Shown here: in pieces, positions 34,649-46,258 of the stretch
How positions within the stretch are numbered: position 1 is the stretch's first letter
Layout of the letters: each line of letters begins with the position of its first letter
Origin: Glandiceps talaboti
Lineage: Eukaryota > Hemichordata > Enteropneusta > Spengelidae
DNA: 52,500 nucleotides
Assembly (NCBI RefSeq): GCF_964340395.1
Contig: NC_135559.1
Span: forward strand, 17,416,050 to 17,468,549
Direction: 5' to 3'
Program-made: the position numbers and the translations under genes
Notes under the pieces: generated by a model
Databases searched by the model: none
Told to the model about the DNA's origin: nothing
The model's input: only the letters and a program-made list of their open reading frames with translations

Positions 34649-35087
34649 AGTCTAGAATTCTAAACTGGTACTGTATTACGTTTTAAAAACTTCATACTAC
34701 TACACAGTCTAGTCATGACGGTTACAAAAGGTGTTCAATTGTGATGTTCTCCTGTGGTGAATGAAGTGCAAACAGTGCATGTCCATGTAATCCATCACAG
34801 ACTGACAGGCTGGAGTCATCACTCATTAATATTCATTTGATACAGCTGTTTTGACTGTCACAGGAATTTAGCATGTTGGCACTGATATGCAAATGACCAT
34901 CCAGGACTCCACCTCCAGGCTGTTAAACTAAGATCAAGTGGGAATGCGACAATGTCAACCCTGTTTATATGAACACGGTTGGGGGTAGCACAGATTTCTG
35001 TGTTTGAACAACTGTCATGACTAGACTATGTAGTAGTCTGAAGTTTTTAAAATGTAATATGGTACGTACAGTTTAGAATTCTAGACT
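34649..35087. mobile_element. 439-bp MITE with about 75-80 bp terminal inverted repeats
   Basis: Left end AGTCTAGAATTCTAAACTG and right end CAGTTTAGAATTCTAGACT are complementary. Pairing continues inward for about 75-80 bp (TTTTAAAAACTTCATACTAC opposite GTAGTCTGAAGTTTTTAAAA; CTAGTCATGACGG opposite CTGTCATGACTAG). There is no coding capacity. It is inserted between the cullin-3 fragment and the first TM9SF2-like exon. Confidence 0.9.
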
Positions 35088-35240
35088 AATTAATTTAAGG
35101 TTAGACAAAATATTGTCAGGGAGTGAGATGAAATGGTCATAATTCAAACATTCAAGATTGTTCTAAGTGATGTTCTTCCCTTTCACTGCATTATTATTAT
35201 TGAATTTGAAATATTAATTTTGTGTTATGTTACTTTTCAG

Positions 35241-38200
35241 TTTGAAACATGAGAAATCAGGTGATTGTGATGATAACCTTAAACCAATGGCCATCCCTGC
35301 TGCATTTAAGGATGTCACAATTAACTACACCTACTCAGTCTCATTTGAGGTAAGATGATACAATGAATGAATTTATAATTTAATATGCTCTTTAATTTTA
35401 AGTTTGTAGATGTAAGTGAAGATACTGAGATAATGTTCAACAACCAAAAAGATCACATCTCTTCATATTGCCATCCAGCTGGCCAGACTGATGGACTATG
35501 ATTTTTACCTACTTTCATTTGCAGGCTATACCCTGGAGTGAAGTGGGCATCTCGATGGGATTACATTCTGGACTCCATGCCACATACAGATATTCAGTGG
35601 TTCAGGTGAGTAGATGACAACAATTGTACAACAACTATCAAGAAACTAACAATACATAGACACAAACTAAAATTGTTAATTTGACATATTGGTATAAGTA
35701 ATAATACTGACAGAAATTGATATACGACTCTGGTAATCGAGCCTTGGTTTACTAAGATAAGCGTAAACTAAATCTATTGTTGGTAAAATCTATGTGGTAG
35801 ATTACACAAGTGGGTGATAGCGGTTCCTCTGTTGTGTAATTCTAATCACCTTGTGATCAAGATAGTGTAAACATTGGAAGTCCCAAAACAGTACACTGCA
35901 AGTTCATGGAACTCTGTCAGTAAAACTCTGCGATGCTTCCCTGCTGAGGCTGTAATTAAACCAACATCCATTCAATAGCTTCCATTACTGTTGTAACAAC
36001 ATGTTGCTACAATAGTATTAGTAAATCTTAGTAAATCGAAGGCTCAATTACCAGAGTGATAATTACATCCACAGTAGGTCGTCATTTCTGATTGCAAATT
36101 TTTCTCATTTCGCACTGACACATTCAACCACATTCAATGTTCTCATCCTATAATCCTACTCAACGTCCTTTATGGAACTAAATGGGTAGGATTTGGTGTG
36201 TGCAAAATTTGTGTTTACATGCTCTTGATTATAGGGTGATTATTATCCACATAACTAAGGTATCATTACCGATATCACTCACTTGTGTAAGCTAAACCAT
36301 GCATCAACACTTGTTTTAGTTCGTGTTTATCTGATTTGCCGATAGCACATTTTCCATAGTTGTATCATTATCTTGCTTGTTTACTTCAAAACAATGCAAA
36401 CTCATTAAAGTAATGTCTAACTAAAAAGAACAGATAATGATACATCTAAAAAACACTGTCCAGTCTTCCATAATGTGATAACAATTTTTTCATTTTTTTG
36501 GATAAACCCTGTCAATATGGCTGTGTCCTCTAACAGCCCTAACTCTAATGTTATGACCTCCTGTATTTGTGAGTTCAGAAATGAGCAAGGACATATAAGA
36601 ACACCAGTTTATTGAAATAGTAGGCCCATTGTCTGTCATGTCAGCCTTGACGGCCCTTGTCCAGTCAATCACCTATAATTATCAGATCACTTGTAAACTC
36701 ACTTATTTTGAATGTGCTATATGTATGTTGATTATTTACAGTATCATGAACTCCTTGGTGATTGTACTATTCTTGTCTGGTATGGTAGCTATGATTATGC
36801 TGAGAACACTCCACAAGGATATTGCCCGTTACAATCAAATAGACTCAGCTGTAAGTACATCCTATTTCATTGCACCCCCATCTACATGTACCTCCAAATA
36901 GACTCAGCTGTAAGTAGATCCTATTTCATTGCACCCCATCTACCTCCAAATAGACTCAGCTGTAAGTACATCCTATTTCATTGCACCCCATCTACCTCCA
37001 AATAGACTGAGCTATAGGTAGATCGTATTTCATTGCCCCCCCCCCCCCCACTCCACCAACCAAATAGACTCAGCTGTAAGTACATCCTATTTCATTGCCA
37101 CCCCCTCCACCTACCTCCAAATAGACTCAGCTGTAAGTCCACGCTATTCCATTGCAATCTCCCACCCACCAACCTCCAAATAGACTCAGCTGTAAGTAGA
37201 TAATATTTCATTGCCCCCCCCCCCTCCACCAACCAAATAGACTCAGCTGTAAGTACATCCTATTTCATTGCCACCCCCCCCCCACCTACCTCCAAATTGA
37301 CTCAGCTGTAAGTACACCCTATTTCGTTGCCACCCTCACCTACCTCCAAATAGACTCAGCTGTAAGTACATCCTATTTCATTGCCACCCCCCCCCTCACC
37401 TACCTCCAAATTGACTCAGCTGTAAGTACATCCTATTTCATTGCCTCCCCCCCCACCTACCTCCAAATAGACTCAGCTGTAAGTACACCCTATTTCATTG
37501 CCACCCCCGTCCACCAACCAAAAAGACTCTTCTGTAAGTACATCCTATTTCGTTGCCCCCCCCCACCTACCTCCAAATAGACTCCGCTGTAAGTACACCC
37601 TTTTTCATTGCCCCCTCCACCAACCAAAAAGACTCCTCTGTAAGTACACCCTATTTCATCCCCCCCCCCCCACCTACCTCCAATTAGACTCAGCTGTAAA
37701 TACACCTTATGTCATTCCCCCTTCCCAACCAAATAGACTCAGCTGTAATTACATCCCATGTCAATCTTGTAATATAAGGTCTCCTAACACATACAGCACT
37801 GCTAAAATATGTTAATATGTAACAATACAAAAAAAATCTCCCAAACTAACATTTATAAATTTACTCATACAGTTTTTCAAAGTTGATATTTTCAATGTTC
37901 CAAACACTTAACTCAGGGTTGCAATGTACTTTAACACAAACAAAAGTTAGATTGTATTTTAAGTATGTAATTGTACTACTTTTTAGCTGATGTTATCAAG
38001 TTTGAGTTCACTGTTTGCTTTCTTACAAAGTAAATGCAGAAATGGAATCACAGAAGGATTTATCATCATACCCTCAATATTATTAAAATATAGAAACACC
38101 TGTACAATTTTAGTATGTTAGGGAGTCTAATTCTAACCCTGATTTTTACGTATTTGTAACTCTAATGTGCCAGCTTTATCAGTCATAATGGCGGACTAAT

Positions 38201-40020
38201 CCATACCATAATAATAGATAAAAATTGTTCAAAGTATCTGTAAGGTTGTACTGCATTGCTTATAAACAGCGCCCTCTTGTGACGGCATTTATACAAGATT
38301 TGCATCAGCTTTACAAGGCTGTGTCTGTGTCAATTCATAAGTTTCTTATGACCTTGTTGTTGAAGGAAGATATTTTATTCCACTTTCTATGAAGCTTTTA
38401 AGCCTCTTAAGTTTGCACTACAACCACTTGGACCATTTTGACTTGGTACTTTCCTTTCCTTTCCCTTTTCTAGGAAGATGCACAGGAAGAGTTTGGATGG
38501 AAGTTCATGGTATTCCGTCCACCCAGAAGAGGAATGCTGCTGTCTGTCTGTCCTCCTTGGTACTGGTTCCCAAATTATCTTCATGGTTTTTATCACCTTT
38601 GGTAAGTTTACTAATCCATCAAAATATTTATATCCAATATAAATTTTAATGTTGTGTAGGTATATATGACTCCTTTCTTATAAAAAAAAAAGGGAGTCTC
38701 TTTATTTTCAGTCCATTCTTTCGAAAAGATGTTTTACTCACCTCACACATATTAGACTAACATTGTGAACAATTAGTTTACTTGACTATAATAAGTTTCG
38801 GGGCGAACTATTAAATTTCTGGTGGGGGGGGGGGGGGGCAGAAGGAAAGGTATGGCAGCAATTTTTTTCCGATCACTGTGACAGCAGTTTTTTTTCTTCT
38901 ATTGTCAGTCCTGCGTCAAATTATTTTTACCATATGCAGAAGCAATACAATTTTTTTTTCTTGGTTACCAAATTTTGTAGCATATCTCAACAATTTTTTT
39001 TTTTACTTCTGTCAGTTGGAAACATTTTTTTTTTCTCAAGCCATTATGGGATCAATTTTTTTTTCTCCTTCACCTGCCGACAATCCCCCCCCCCCAAAAA
39101 AAAAATCCTCCTCCTTCCCCCCCCCCCAAGAAATCAAATGGTTCTCCCCTTATTAATATTTTTTCACAGTCATAAATATTTATATTTAGGATCTCGGTTT
39201 CGTTGTCACTGATGTAACAATTTATGATGACAGCACCAAACATTTTTACATATTAGACAAAAATATCGACAGATATGTCTGAAAAACATCATTTGATAGT
39301 AAAGATGCATTGTTGTATTGGCAAATAATGTGTACCTTGTTGATGATTTTATAGAATTTGTCAATAAAAACACAATTTGTGAAAATAAACTTTCTCAAGT
39401 CTCGGGGGGGTTTTTTGTGGGTTTTTTTGATAATTATTTTTAACACAGGAGTGTTGTTTTGTGTGAAATAGTGACCTGAGTGAGTGATTGTGAGCAATCG
39501 GGTGAACACAAAACCCATACACCACTTGAGAGACTAGTAACGTGAGGGGAAAATTTGACCACATTTCTGTCACCAAATTTGAAATGAATAACAAATTCAA
39601 AACATTTGAAGATGATGAGACAAAAAATTCCTCTGAAGGGACTGGTGCCAGTCTACAAAAGATATTTCAAATCAGTAGATTGGTATGGTCATACACTGTA
39701 TATATATAGTATTTGGACAAAGTGCATTAAATTGTTGAATTTTCCTGTATATTCATTTTGTTGTATTACAAGCATATAATACAACAAATTTGATTTATTG
39801 TACACCCAGTACAATAAACTGACAGACATGCATGTTATTTGGTTTTGCAGTGTGTTTGCTTGTCTTGGATTCCTATCACCAGCTAACCGTGGTGCACTGA
39901 TGACCTGTGTACTAGTGTGTGTCTATGAACCCCAGCTGGATATGTTGCTGCAAGAATGTATAAAAGTAGGTGTTTTCAAGTTCTCGATGATTTTTTTTTG
40001 TGTGTGTATGTATGTATGTG

Positions 40021-40052
<32 letters not shown>

Positions 40053-40161
40053 TGTGTGCATGCATGCATGCATGCTTGTGGAAGTACATGTATGTGTGTA
40101 TGTATGTGTGTATGTACATTGGATGTGTTATATACAATGGTATGTAAATGTACTTATGTAC

Positions 40162-40193
<32 letters not shown>

Positions 40194-43100
40194 ATGTATG
40201 TATGTACATGTGTATGTGTGTATGTATAGTCGTATACGTACATACATGTGTATGGATGTGAATATGTATGTACATGTATAGTACGCATTACTCTGTATAT
40301 GTATGTAGGACTTTGTAGCTTACCACTAAAGTAACATACAAATTTAAGCAGAAGATGAATTTAGAAGAAGAAATTATTGATGCTTTGAATATTGACTTCG
40401 TGAATTGTTCTTATTATGCAGCATTTGGTGGTGAACGTTGGAAGTCCAATGTATTGATGACCTGTTTCTTCATCCCTGGCATTGTGTTTGTGGATTTCTT
40501 TATTCTCAACTTGGTGCTATGGGGAGAAGGAAGCTCTGCAGCTATTCCATTTACAACATTACTGGCTCTACTTGGACTCAGGTTTGGTGTCTCCACCCCA
40601 CTCATCTTCCTTGGAGCTTACCTTGGCTTTAAAAAGAGGGTAAGAAGTAGTCATATAGAAATCTAGTAAGACAGGGTTGAGTTGCAGTTTATTTCCCTCA
40701 TAAGAAAAGAATATTTGACAAGCAAATTGAATAAGTAAACAGCCATGAGTGCGAAATGTAAATATTACACAAAAGTGAAAGTGCAACATGTGATATGTAA
40801 ACTACAGGTACAAGAAATATTTCTAATGGGTGAACTATAGGAACCATTGTCTAGCAGAGGCATCACTTTCAAAATGAGGCAGTTACTGTGGTGAGCATTT
40901 CAACATATTTGACACTCCAGTAGTGAGATCAGACCTTGAAGATTTCTTGTCAAGGCAAATAGTGTTGTGTATGTCTATATTACTGTGAACCTGGAAAGTT
41001 TTGCTAAAGGCTTATTTCCACTTATATTGAAGGAAAACAAAAACGCTAAAATAAGTAGTGACCAGAGTGCTTTCTTTTACATACACACAATATACCAGTC
41101 TGGTAATTAGTAAAAATTAGTCTATGAACACTCACTGAATACTGTAAAATCACAAAATATCTGTGGTGAAAATATCTAGTTTGCAGTATATATTGAATTA
41201 CATAGCTCTGTTCAGTGTCTAAAACTCTGTTCAGTGTCTTGAATTTCCAGCTAAAGGAATGTACCATACTGGAGATGTAATGACCTGTTTGATTTGTCCA
41301 CAGCCTATTGAATTCCCAGTTAGGACCAATCAGATTCCCCGACAGATCCCAGAACAGTCTTTCTACACCAGACCTTTGCCAGGAATAGTGATGGGTGGTG
41401 TTTTACCCTTTGGATGTATCTTTATCCAATTGTTTTTCATTCTAAACAGTATCTGGTAAGTTGTTAATCTCAGAATTTTCTTTTCTTTTTTGGTGGACAA
41501 CTTAATAAATTAATGATTTTCAAACAGATATGAAACTCTAGATATGATGAATATCTGGAGTATGAATCTGTAAGATTTTGTACTGTAGTTTCAATTATAA
41601 CTGCAAAGTTTATTACAAAACCAATGGTTTAAGAATAATGTGTTCCTTCAAAGTGTCGAATGACAAGAACAATGATTCATTTTATGAACCAGTAAAGAGA
41701 ATGATGTACTTCCCAAAAGTGAACCCTCTTGAAATACTTGGGGAATTCTGTGGAGTTATTACCTAGTACTTACCTTACCACTCTAATGGACCCAAAAATG
41801 TACACAGCAAGATCATGGAAGTTATCGGAAAGGCTACCCTACTGTGCGCATAATTAAACCAACATTCATTTGATAGCTTATGTCTGTATGTCTCAACAGC
41901 AGTTTTAGTATGTGTCTATCTTAGGATGCTCGCACAATGTCACACAAGTTCAATAAGCGAACATCATTCGTGGTGGTGGGGGGGGGGGGGGCATCAGTGA
42001 GATTGCTGAACTTCATTTTCGCTCTGCTAACCAAATTTTGACAGAAAAGTTTCACTCCTTCAGTGATAATAGTTTTTGTATTTTAAATACTACTGAGATG
42101 TTAATATGTTGATTAAAATTGACTTCTAATGTGAGATATGGTACTAGGTTTCTGGCAGTATTTGTGTGTTTATCAATCGTAGTGGTATGACCACTACAGT
42201 TTTCATCATACTTTAAATCATATAGAAACATTTGATGTTACACTTGTGAACGTTTGTTTAGGGGAGGGGGAGGGGTTTTTGACCTAAACAAACCATGTTC
42301 ATTTGTTGAGCTTATGCGACAGTGCACAGTTGTCCCTTAGTAAACTGAAACTTTGAGTGCCACTTGTTGTATTTCATTTCTACTCTGACAATAATGTTCT
42401 TGTTTCTTTTTCGTTGTGTAGGTCTCATCAGATGTATTATATGTTTGGGTTCCTGTTCTTAGTTTGTGTGATTCTGATTATCACTTGTTCAGAGGCTACA
42501 GTCTTGTTATGTTATTTCCACCTTTGTGCTGAGGTAAGTTAAACAAGTATTTTATTAATATAATGAGCAAACATAAGATTGCTATACCAAAACCGATACC
42601 AGTGTTAAGAATCCTACCATTGGAACCATAGAAAAACATGCAAAAGTGTTCCTGACTCACCACGGCATATATAGCACTCAATGGTAAAATTGATTTCCCA
42701 ACGGAAAACAAGTGAAAATGTTCCCGACTTACCATGGCCTATAAAGCACTCTATGGTAAAATTGATTTCCCAACAGAACATGTACAACCTGATCAACCAG
42801 ACAATCTCATTTATATACTCTGTTTAATACTTGAATAAATGTTCAATAGTGATATAAAGATGACATAACCATCTGTGTGTGTGTGTGCGTGTGCGCGCGC
42901 GTGTGTGTGTGTGTGTGCGTGTGTGTGTGTGTGTGCGTGTGTGTGTGTGTGTGTGCATGTGTCTGTCTGTGTGTGCACATACATGTGTATGTGTGCATGT
43001 GTGTGGACACACGTGTAGACAAATTCATGTGTTTGCTTATGGTACTTATGTAAATATTTTGTTTAATTTACAGGATTATCACTGGTGGTGGAGGTCCTTC

Positions 43101-43461
43101 CTGACCAGTGGCTTCACAGCCGTGTATCTATTTATTTACTGCATTCATTACTTTGTATCCAAATTGACCATTGAGGGCATGGCCAGTACAGTCTTATACT
43201 TCGGTTACACTGGTATCATGGTCTTACTGTTTTTCTTGTTCTGTGGTAAGTAGAATTTACTAGAAGTCACATTGATTTTATCTTTCATTTCATTTATTAA
43301 CACTTTGTAAATAACAATGCTTACATCCACTATATTTGCAAAACTACTAGTTCAGGACAAAGTTCTAATAAATTTCTATTTTTTCTGTTACAGGTTCTAT
43401 AGGGTTCTTCTCCTGTTTGTGGTTTGTTATCAAGATTTATGGTGTAGTGAAAGTTGACTAA
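35241..43461 (+). CDS. TM9SF2: TM9SF2-like nonaspanin, C-terminal part, ten exons with internal frame breaks
   Basis: Nonaspanins are nine-pass membrane proteins of endosome and Golgi. Exons: 35241-35349, 35525-35605, 36742-36850, 38474-38601, 39851-39965, 40422-40639, 41304-41455, 42422-42533, 43074-43245 and 43394-43461. Recognised segments include [137 protein letters not shown] and the terminal KVD-stop sorting motif. The last five exons are clean and in phase. Exons 2, 4 and 5 need frame changes to follow the family sequence. The first exon enters in phase 2, so upstream exons (signal peptide and lumenal N-terminus) are required but not found. It is either a decaying partial copy or a gene with local assembly errors. 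Confidence 0.88.
35727..36057. mobile_element. 331-bp MITE
   Basis: Left terminus ACTCTGGTAATCGAGCCTTG and right terminus complement ACTCTGGTAATTGAGCCTTC continue into TTTACTAAGAT on both arms. It lies in the TM9SF2-like intron after exon 2. Its middle (CAGTACACTGCAAGTTCATG, TAATTAAACCAACATCCATT) is related to 41,790-41,885. Confidence 0.85.
36058..36741. other. intron sequence, nothing recognised
   Basis: TM9SF2-like intron. No repeats longer than a few units and no exon-like content were recognised. Confidence 0.5.
36833..37755 (+). repeat. tandem array of the TM9SF2 exon 3 end plus 5' splice site, about 17 copies
   Basis: The exon end CAAATAGACTCAGCT|GTAAGT (true donor at 36,851) is repeated every 45-60 bp with spacer CATCCTATTTCATTGC, a C-run and a CCTCCAAATAGAC restart. 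Donor-like GTAAGT hexamers follow 36,850, 36,909, 36,961, 37,075, 37,132, 37,191, 37,248, 37,307, 37,361, 37,421, 37,478, 37,533, 37,588 and 37,639. Decayed copies lie near 37,013, 37,695 and 37,746. Reading past the first donor meets an in-frame TAG at 36,899-36,901. Confidence 0.95.
37756..38473. other. TM9SF2-like intron 3, remaining part
   Basis: AT-rich with no recognised exon. An AACAGCGCCCTCTTGTGACG motif near 38,267 resembles the GCGCCCTCT ends of the dispersed inverted-repeat elements. Confidence 0.5.
38602..39850. other. TM9SF2-like intron 4, homopolymer-rich
   Basis: Holds a run of about 14 G (38,824-38,838), then T8-T11 runs spaced about 30-50 bp apart (38,866-39,065) and runs of C and A (39,087-39,127). 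The spacing suggests a degenerate tandem repeat. No exon is seen. Confidence 0.6.
39990..40280. repeat. TG / TGCG / CATG / TGTA compound microsatellite
   Basis: Lies in the TM9SF2-like intron between exons 5 and 6, starting about 25 bp after the exon 5 donor. Long frames on both strands are artefacts. Confidence 0.95.
40640..41303. other. TM9SF2-like intron 6
   Basis: Ordinary AT-rich intron. No repeat or exon was recognised apart from a short direct repeat of CTCTGTTCAGTGTCT near 41,211 and 41,226. Confidence 0.5.
41456..42421. other. TM9SF2-like intron 7 with a diverged MITE relative
   Basis: Around 41,790-41,885 phrases such as ATTAAACCAACATTCATTTG and GATAGCTT match the interior of the MITE at 35,727-36,057. 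No clear terminal inverted repeats survive. A 12-base G run lies near 41,979. No exon is seen. Confidence 0.5.
42640..42790. repeat. roughly 75-bp tandem repeat, two copies
   Basis: TGGTAAAATTGATTTCCCAA occurs near 42,681 and 42,754, each preceded by TTCC(T/C)GACT(C/T)ACCA. It is intronic. Confidence 0.85.
42870..43015. repeat. GT / GC dinucleotide microsatellite
   Basis: (GT)n with GTGC and GCGC interruptions in the TM9SF2-like intron before exon 9. Confidence 0.96.
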
Positions 43462-46170
43462 GGGAAACATTTCACGAAGCAACTTTAACAACAATAGGGT
43501 ATATTGTTATGGACATTTAAGTACAGGCAGAACTCTTATTGAACTAAGGTTGAACGCACCTCAAAATGTGAAAATTTGCTTTTTAAGTTGTATTCAGCAA
43601 AACCCACCCAGTTTAGAAATCAGTGAAGAAATATTAGAGGGACAGCCATGCATATATTTAGAAAAGATGTCTGTGTTAGTTTTGAATGATATAGCTTCTA
43701 TGTACAATAGTAAGTATTTCTGCTTTAAACATGTGCAGTTTTACTTAGTCAAGGAAAAGCAGAAAACTCCCTGTATAAAGATGTCTCTTCATTCAGGCAA
43801 AGTGAAGTAAACTTGCAAACTAACTTTGAAACTACTATCAACATCTATGTAAACATTATCGTTCTTTAATTTGTCGAATCGGCTGTAACATGGTAATTTT
43901 GTAATTTTTTTGTCAGTTGCACACAATAGCTTACCAGATTCATATATTGAAGTTTCTTAAGTATATGAAATAGTTTGGTTTTATATATAATTTGTAAGAG
44001 GTGCGTTCTTCCTTATCTGCTGCTAGAACTGTACAAGGAATCCGTTAAAACAGTTGGCAATTGATACTTTAGACATTTTCTAGATACGGAGCTCAATTTT
44101 TCAGGAGAAAGAAGGTAATATGACTGACATTTGTGAGTACATATGTTTATTTAAAATATAAAGGGGTATGCTGAAAGATTTGAACATTCTGAAGATATGA
44201 GTAATACTACAAGTTGTAGCTTTTTGGGTGATTTTATCCCCAATATGTATAATAGTCAAGTTATTTCAATATGGGGTTGGTTGGCAGTGGGGTGGGCAGG
44301 ATCGGGGTGGGCAAGGTTGATTTAAAATTTGGAGAACATTTTCCTATCCTCAAATACACTTGGTCAGGAACCTCAGCAATATAAAGCAGAAGTTGTTTGA
44401 TAAAATTAGTGGATTTGTAATGTATTACCTGTAAATGTATTCATTGTTTTTGAGGGGCACTACCAGTAAATATAATTTATCTTGACACTCACAACACACC
44501 AATATATACTTTTTATCCGCATTGGTTCTCATCAGAGGAAAGTACTTGCAAAGATGTGCAGATGGTAAAATTAGATTGTCTTAAAAACTCTTCACCAGGC
44601 TAGGTTTTTACCAATATCATATCATAATTTAGTGGATTGGTATTGTGTATGGTCGAGTATGATACATTGTAATAATATAAAGTCCAAAATTTATTCCATC
44701 ATTGAGAGATTTGATTTCAACGTCACACGAGATATTGTGCATAAATTTTGTTATTTGTTCGTGAATTTGTACTTTGTTTTTGTCTGTTTACGTGATTTAT
44801 GTTTAGCTGACCAAAGATTTCACAAAAATTTCTAAAGAAATCTATTGCAAGAAACTTAAGTTTGAAAGAAACAATGTATAGATTTCTAGGCCATAACAAA
44901 CATTCATTCAGCACGAAGTCTTAGTGATAAGATGCAAAAACAAAAACAAAAAACCTTTCTTCATGATTTATCAATTTATGACTGAAAAGACTTCAAAGAT
45001 TCTTATTAACGTGCATCTAATCATCTCAACGTTTCTAGAACAAGATATTTGCAAAGAAAGTTATTTCTCACTTAGCGCATATATTATTGCAATATGTTGT
45101 CACCAGAGGGCGCTGTTTACAGAATATTGAACTAGTATTCTCGTTATCACTGGGTGACTGATAGCGATAATGTATTTTCTTCAGTTCAAAGAATTTTGTC
45201 ATATTAATTTGAAAAAACATAAGTACACTCTTTAAAGGTGGTTTACAGTTAATGTTTTACACTACAAACACCATTTAGAGATTTAGTTTGATAGTCAGAC
45301 ACTTCAGTTTCATTGGCACTTTTTTTTCATGTCTATGCGTTTTTAAACACAAGTTCAAAATGATTCACTCTTTCTCTCTAAAATTGTCACATCACTGCAA
45401 AAAAATAGTATCAATTGGTGCAAAATTTGACCTCATGGGTTTAGGGAAGTGCAATATGACCTTTAAACTTTGACTTTTGACATTTCACTACTTGGGGCAA
45501 GCTGTGTAGATTGTGAAATATTTGCTTCATTCAGGAGTGGAATTTGAAAGTTGTAGTATGATATGACACAAGGGGAAAGTAATTTTAATGTAATTCCGCT
45601 ATTCTGGGAAGACAGAACTGCTGGAATGATCTTCGATGGGAAATTCAAGGTTTGATTTATTCATATGCTGCACATCGACAAAGTTTGGAATACAGAAAGG
45701 TTTAGAAGTAAAATTTCTATAGATACATATTTCATACTTCTAACGTTTGTGGTAAATCACATCATTTTAATCGGGAGAGATATTTGTGTGAAAAAAAAAA
45801 TTGTTCCCTTTCTGCCCTTGAAGGTTTGTCAGTGGTTTTCGTTTTGAATTCTCAGCTGTTACGAGAGATTCAAACATTTTTTTTTGTTTTTTATCAGGAC
45901 TTATTTTGTAGAAGGAAAATGTTTATAAGTAGGAGCAGCATAGTAATTGTTGTGCCTTTGAAAAAAAGAAGATATTTCTCTAATTAGCTATCCTGTATGT
46001 GTTAAGTAATTTATGTTTCTCTTTTCTTCAAATGGTTATTAGTTATTATGATTGAGTGCTGTAACAATTCAGAAGGAAAAGTTTGTTTCCTTGAAACCTA
46101 ATTGTACATTTTCTGAGGTTTAAGCCAGGTTTATTGAAGGTGATGAAAGAAACATTTGTCATTTTTAGTT
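43462..46170 (+). other. 3' UTR / flank of the TM9SF2-like gene
   Basis: Directly follows the stop codon. It is AT-rich and largely non-repetitive. The cleavage site cannot be fixed from the sequence because no strong AATAAA lies close to the stop. A CAGAGGGCGCTGTTTAC motif lies near 45,104. Frames of 60-118 codons here lack recognisable content. The longest starts inside the last exon at a TTG and is a shadow. Confidence 0.5.
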
Positions 46171-46173
46171 TTT

Positions 46174-46203
46174 AGCACAACTGAACTGAGGTTCAGTTGT
46201 GCT
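46174..46203. repeat. 30-bp perfect palindrome
   Basis: AGCACAACTGAAC and GTTCAGTTGTGCT are perfect complements around TGAG. It marks the left edge of the dispersed repeat that follows. A related CAGTTGTGCTAT occurs near the right edge at about 47,319. Confidence 0.85.
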
Positions 46204-46220
46204 ATAGGGATCACCCGACG

Positions 46221-46258
<38 letters not shown>

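Noticed and set aside
34216-35349. In-frame CUL3-TM9SF2 fusion gene
   Set aside because: The CUL3 exon ends in phase 0 and the TM9SF2 exon enters in phase 2. Direct splicing hits a stop within a few codons.
43454-43810. 118-codon frame starting in the last TM9SF2 exon
   Set aside because: It starts at TTG in another frame of the coding exon, lies in the 3' UTR and has no recognisable domain.
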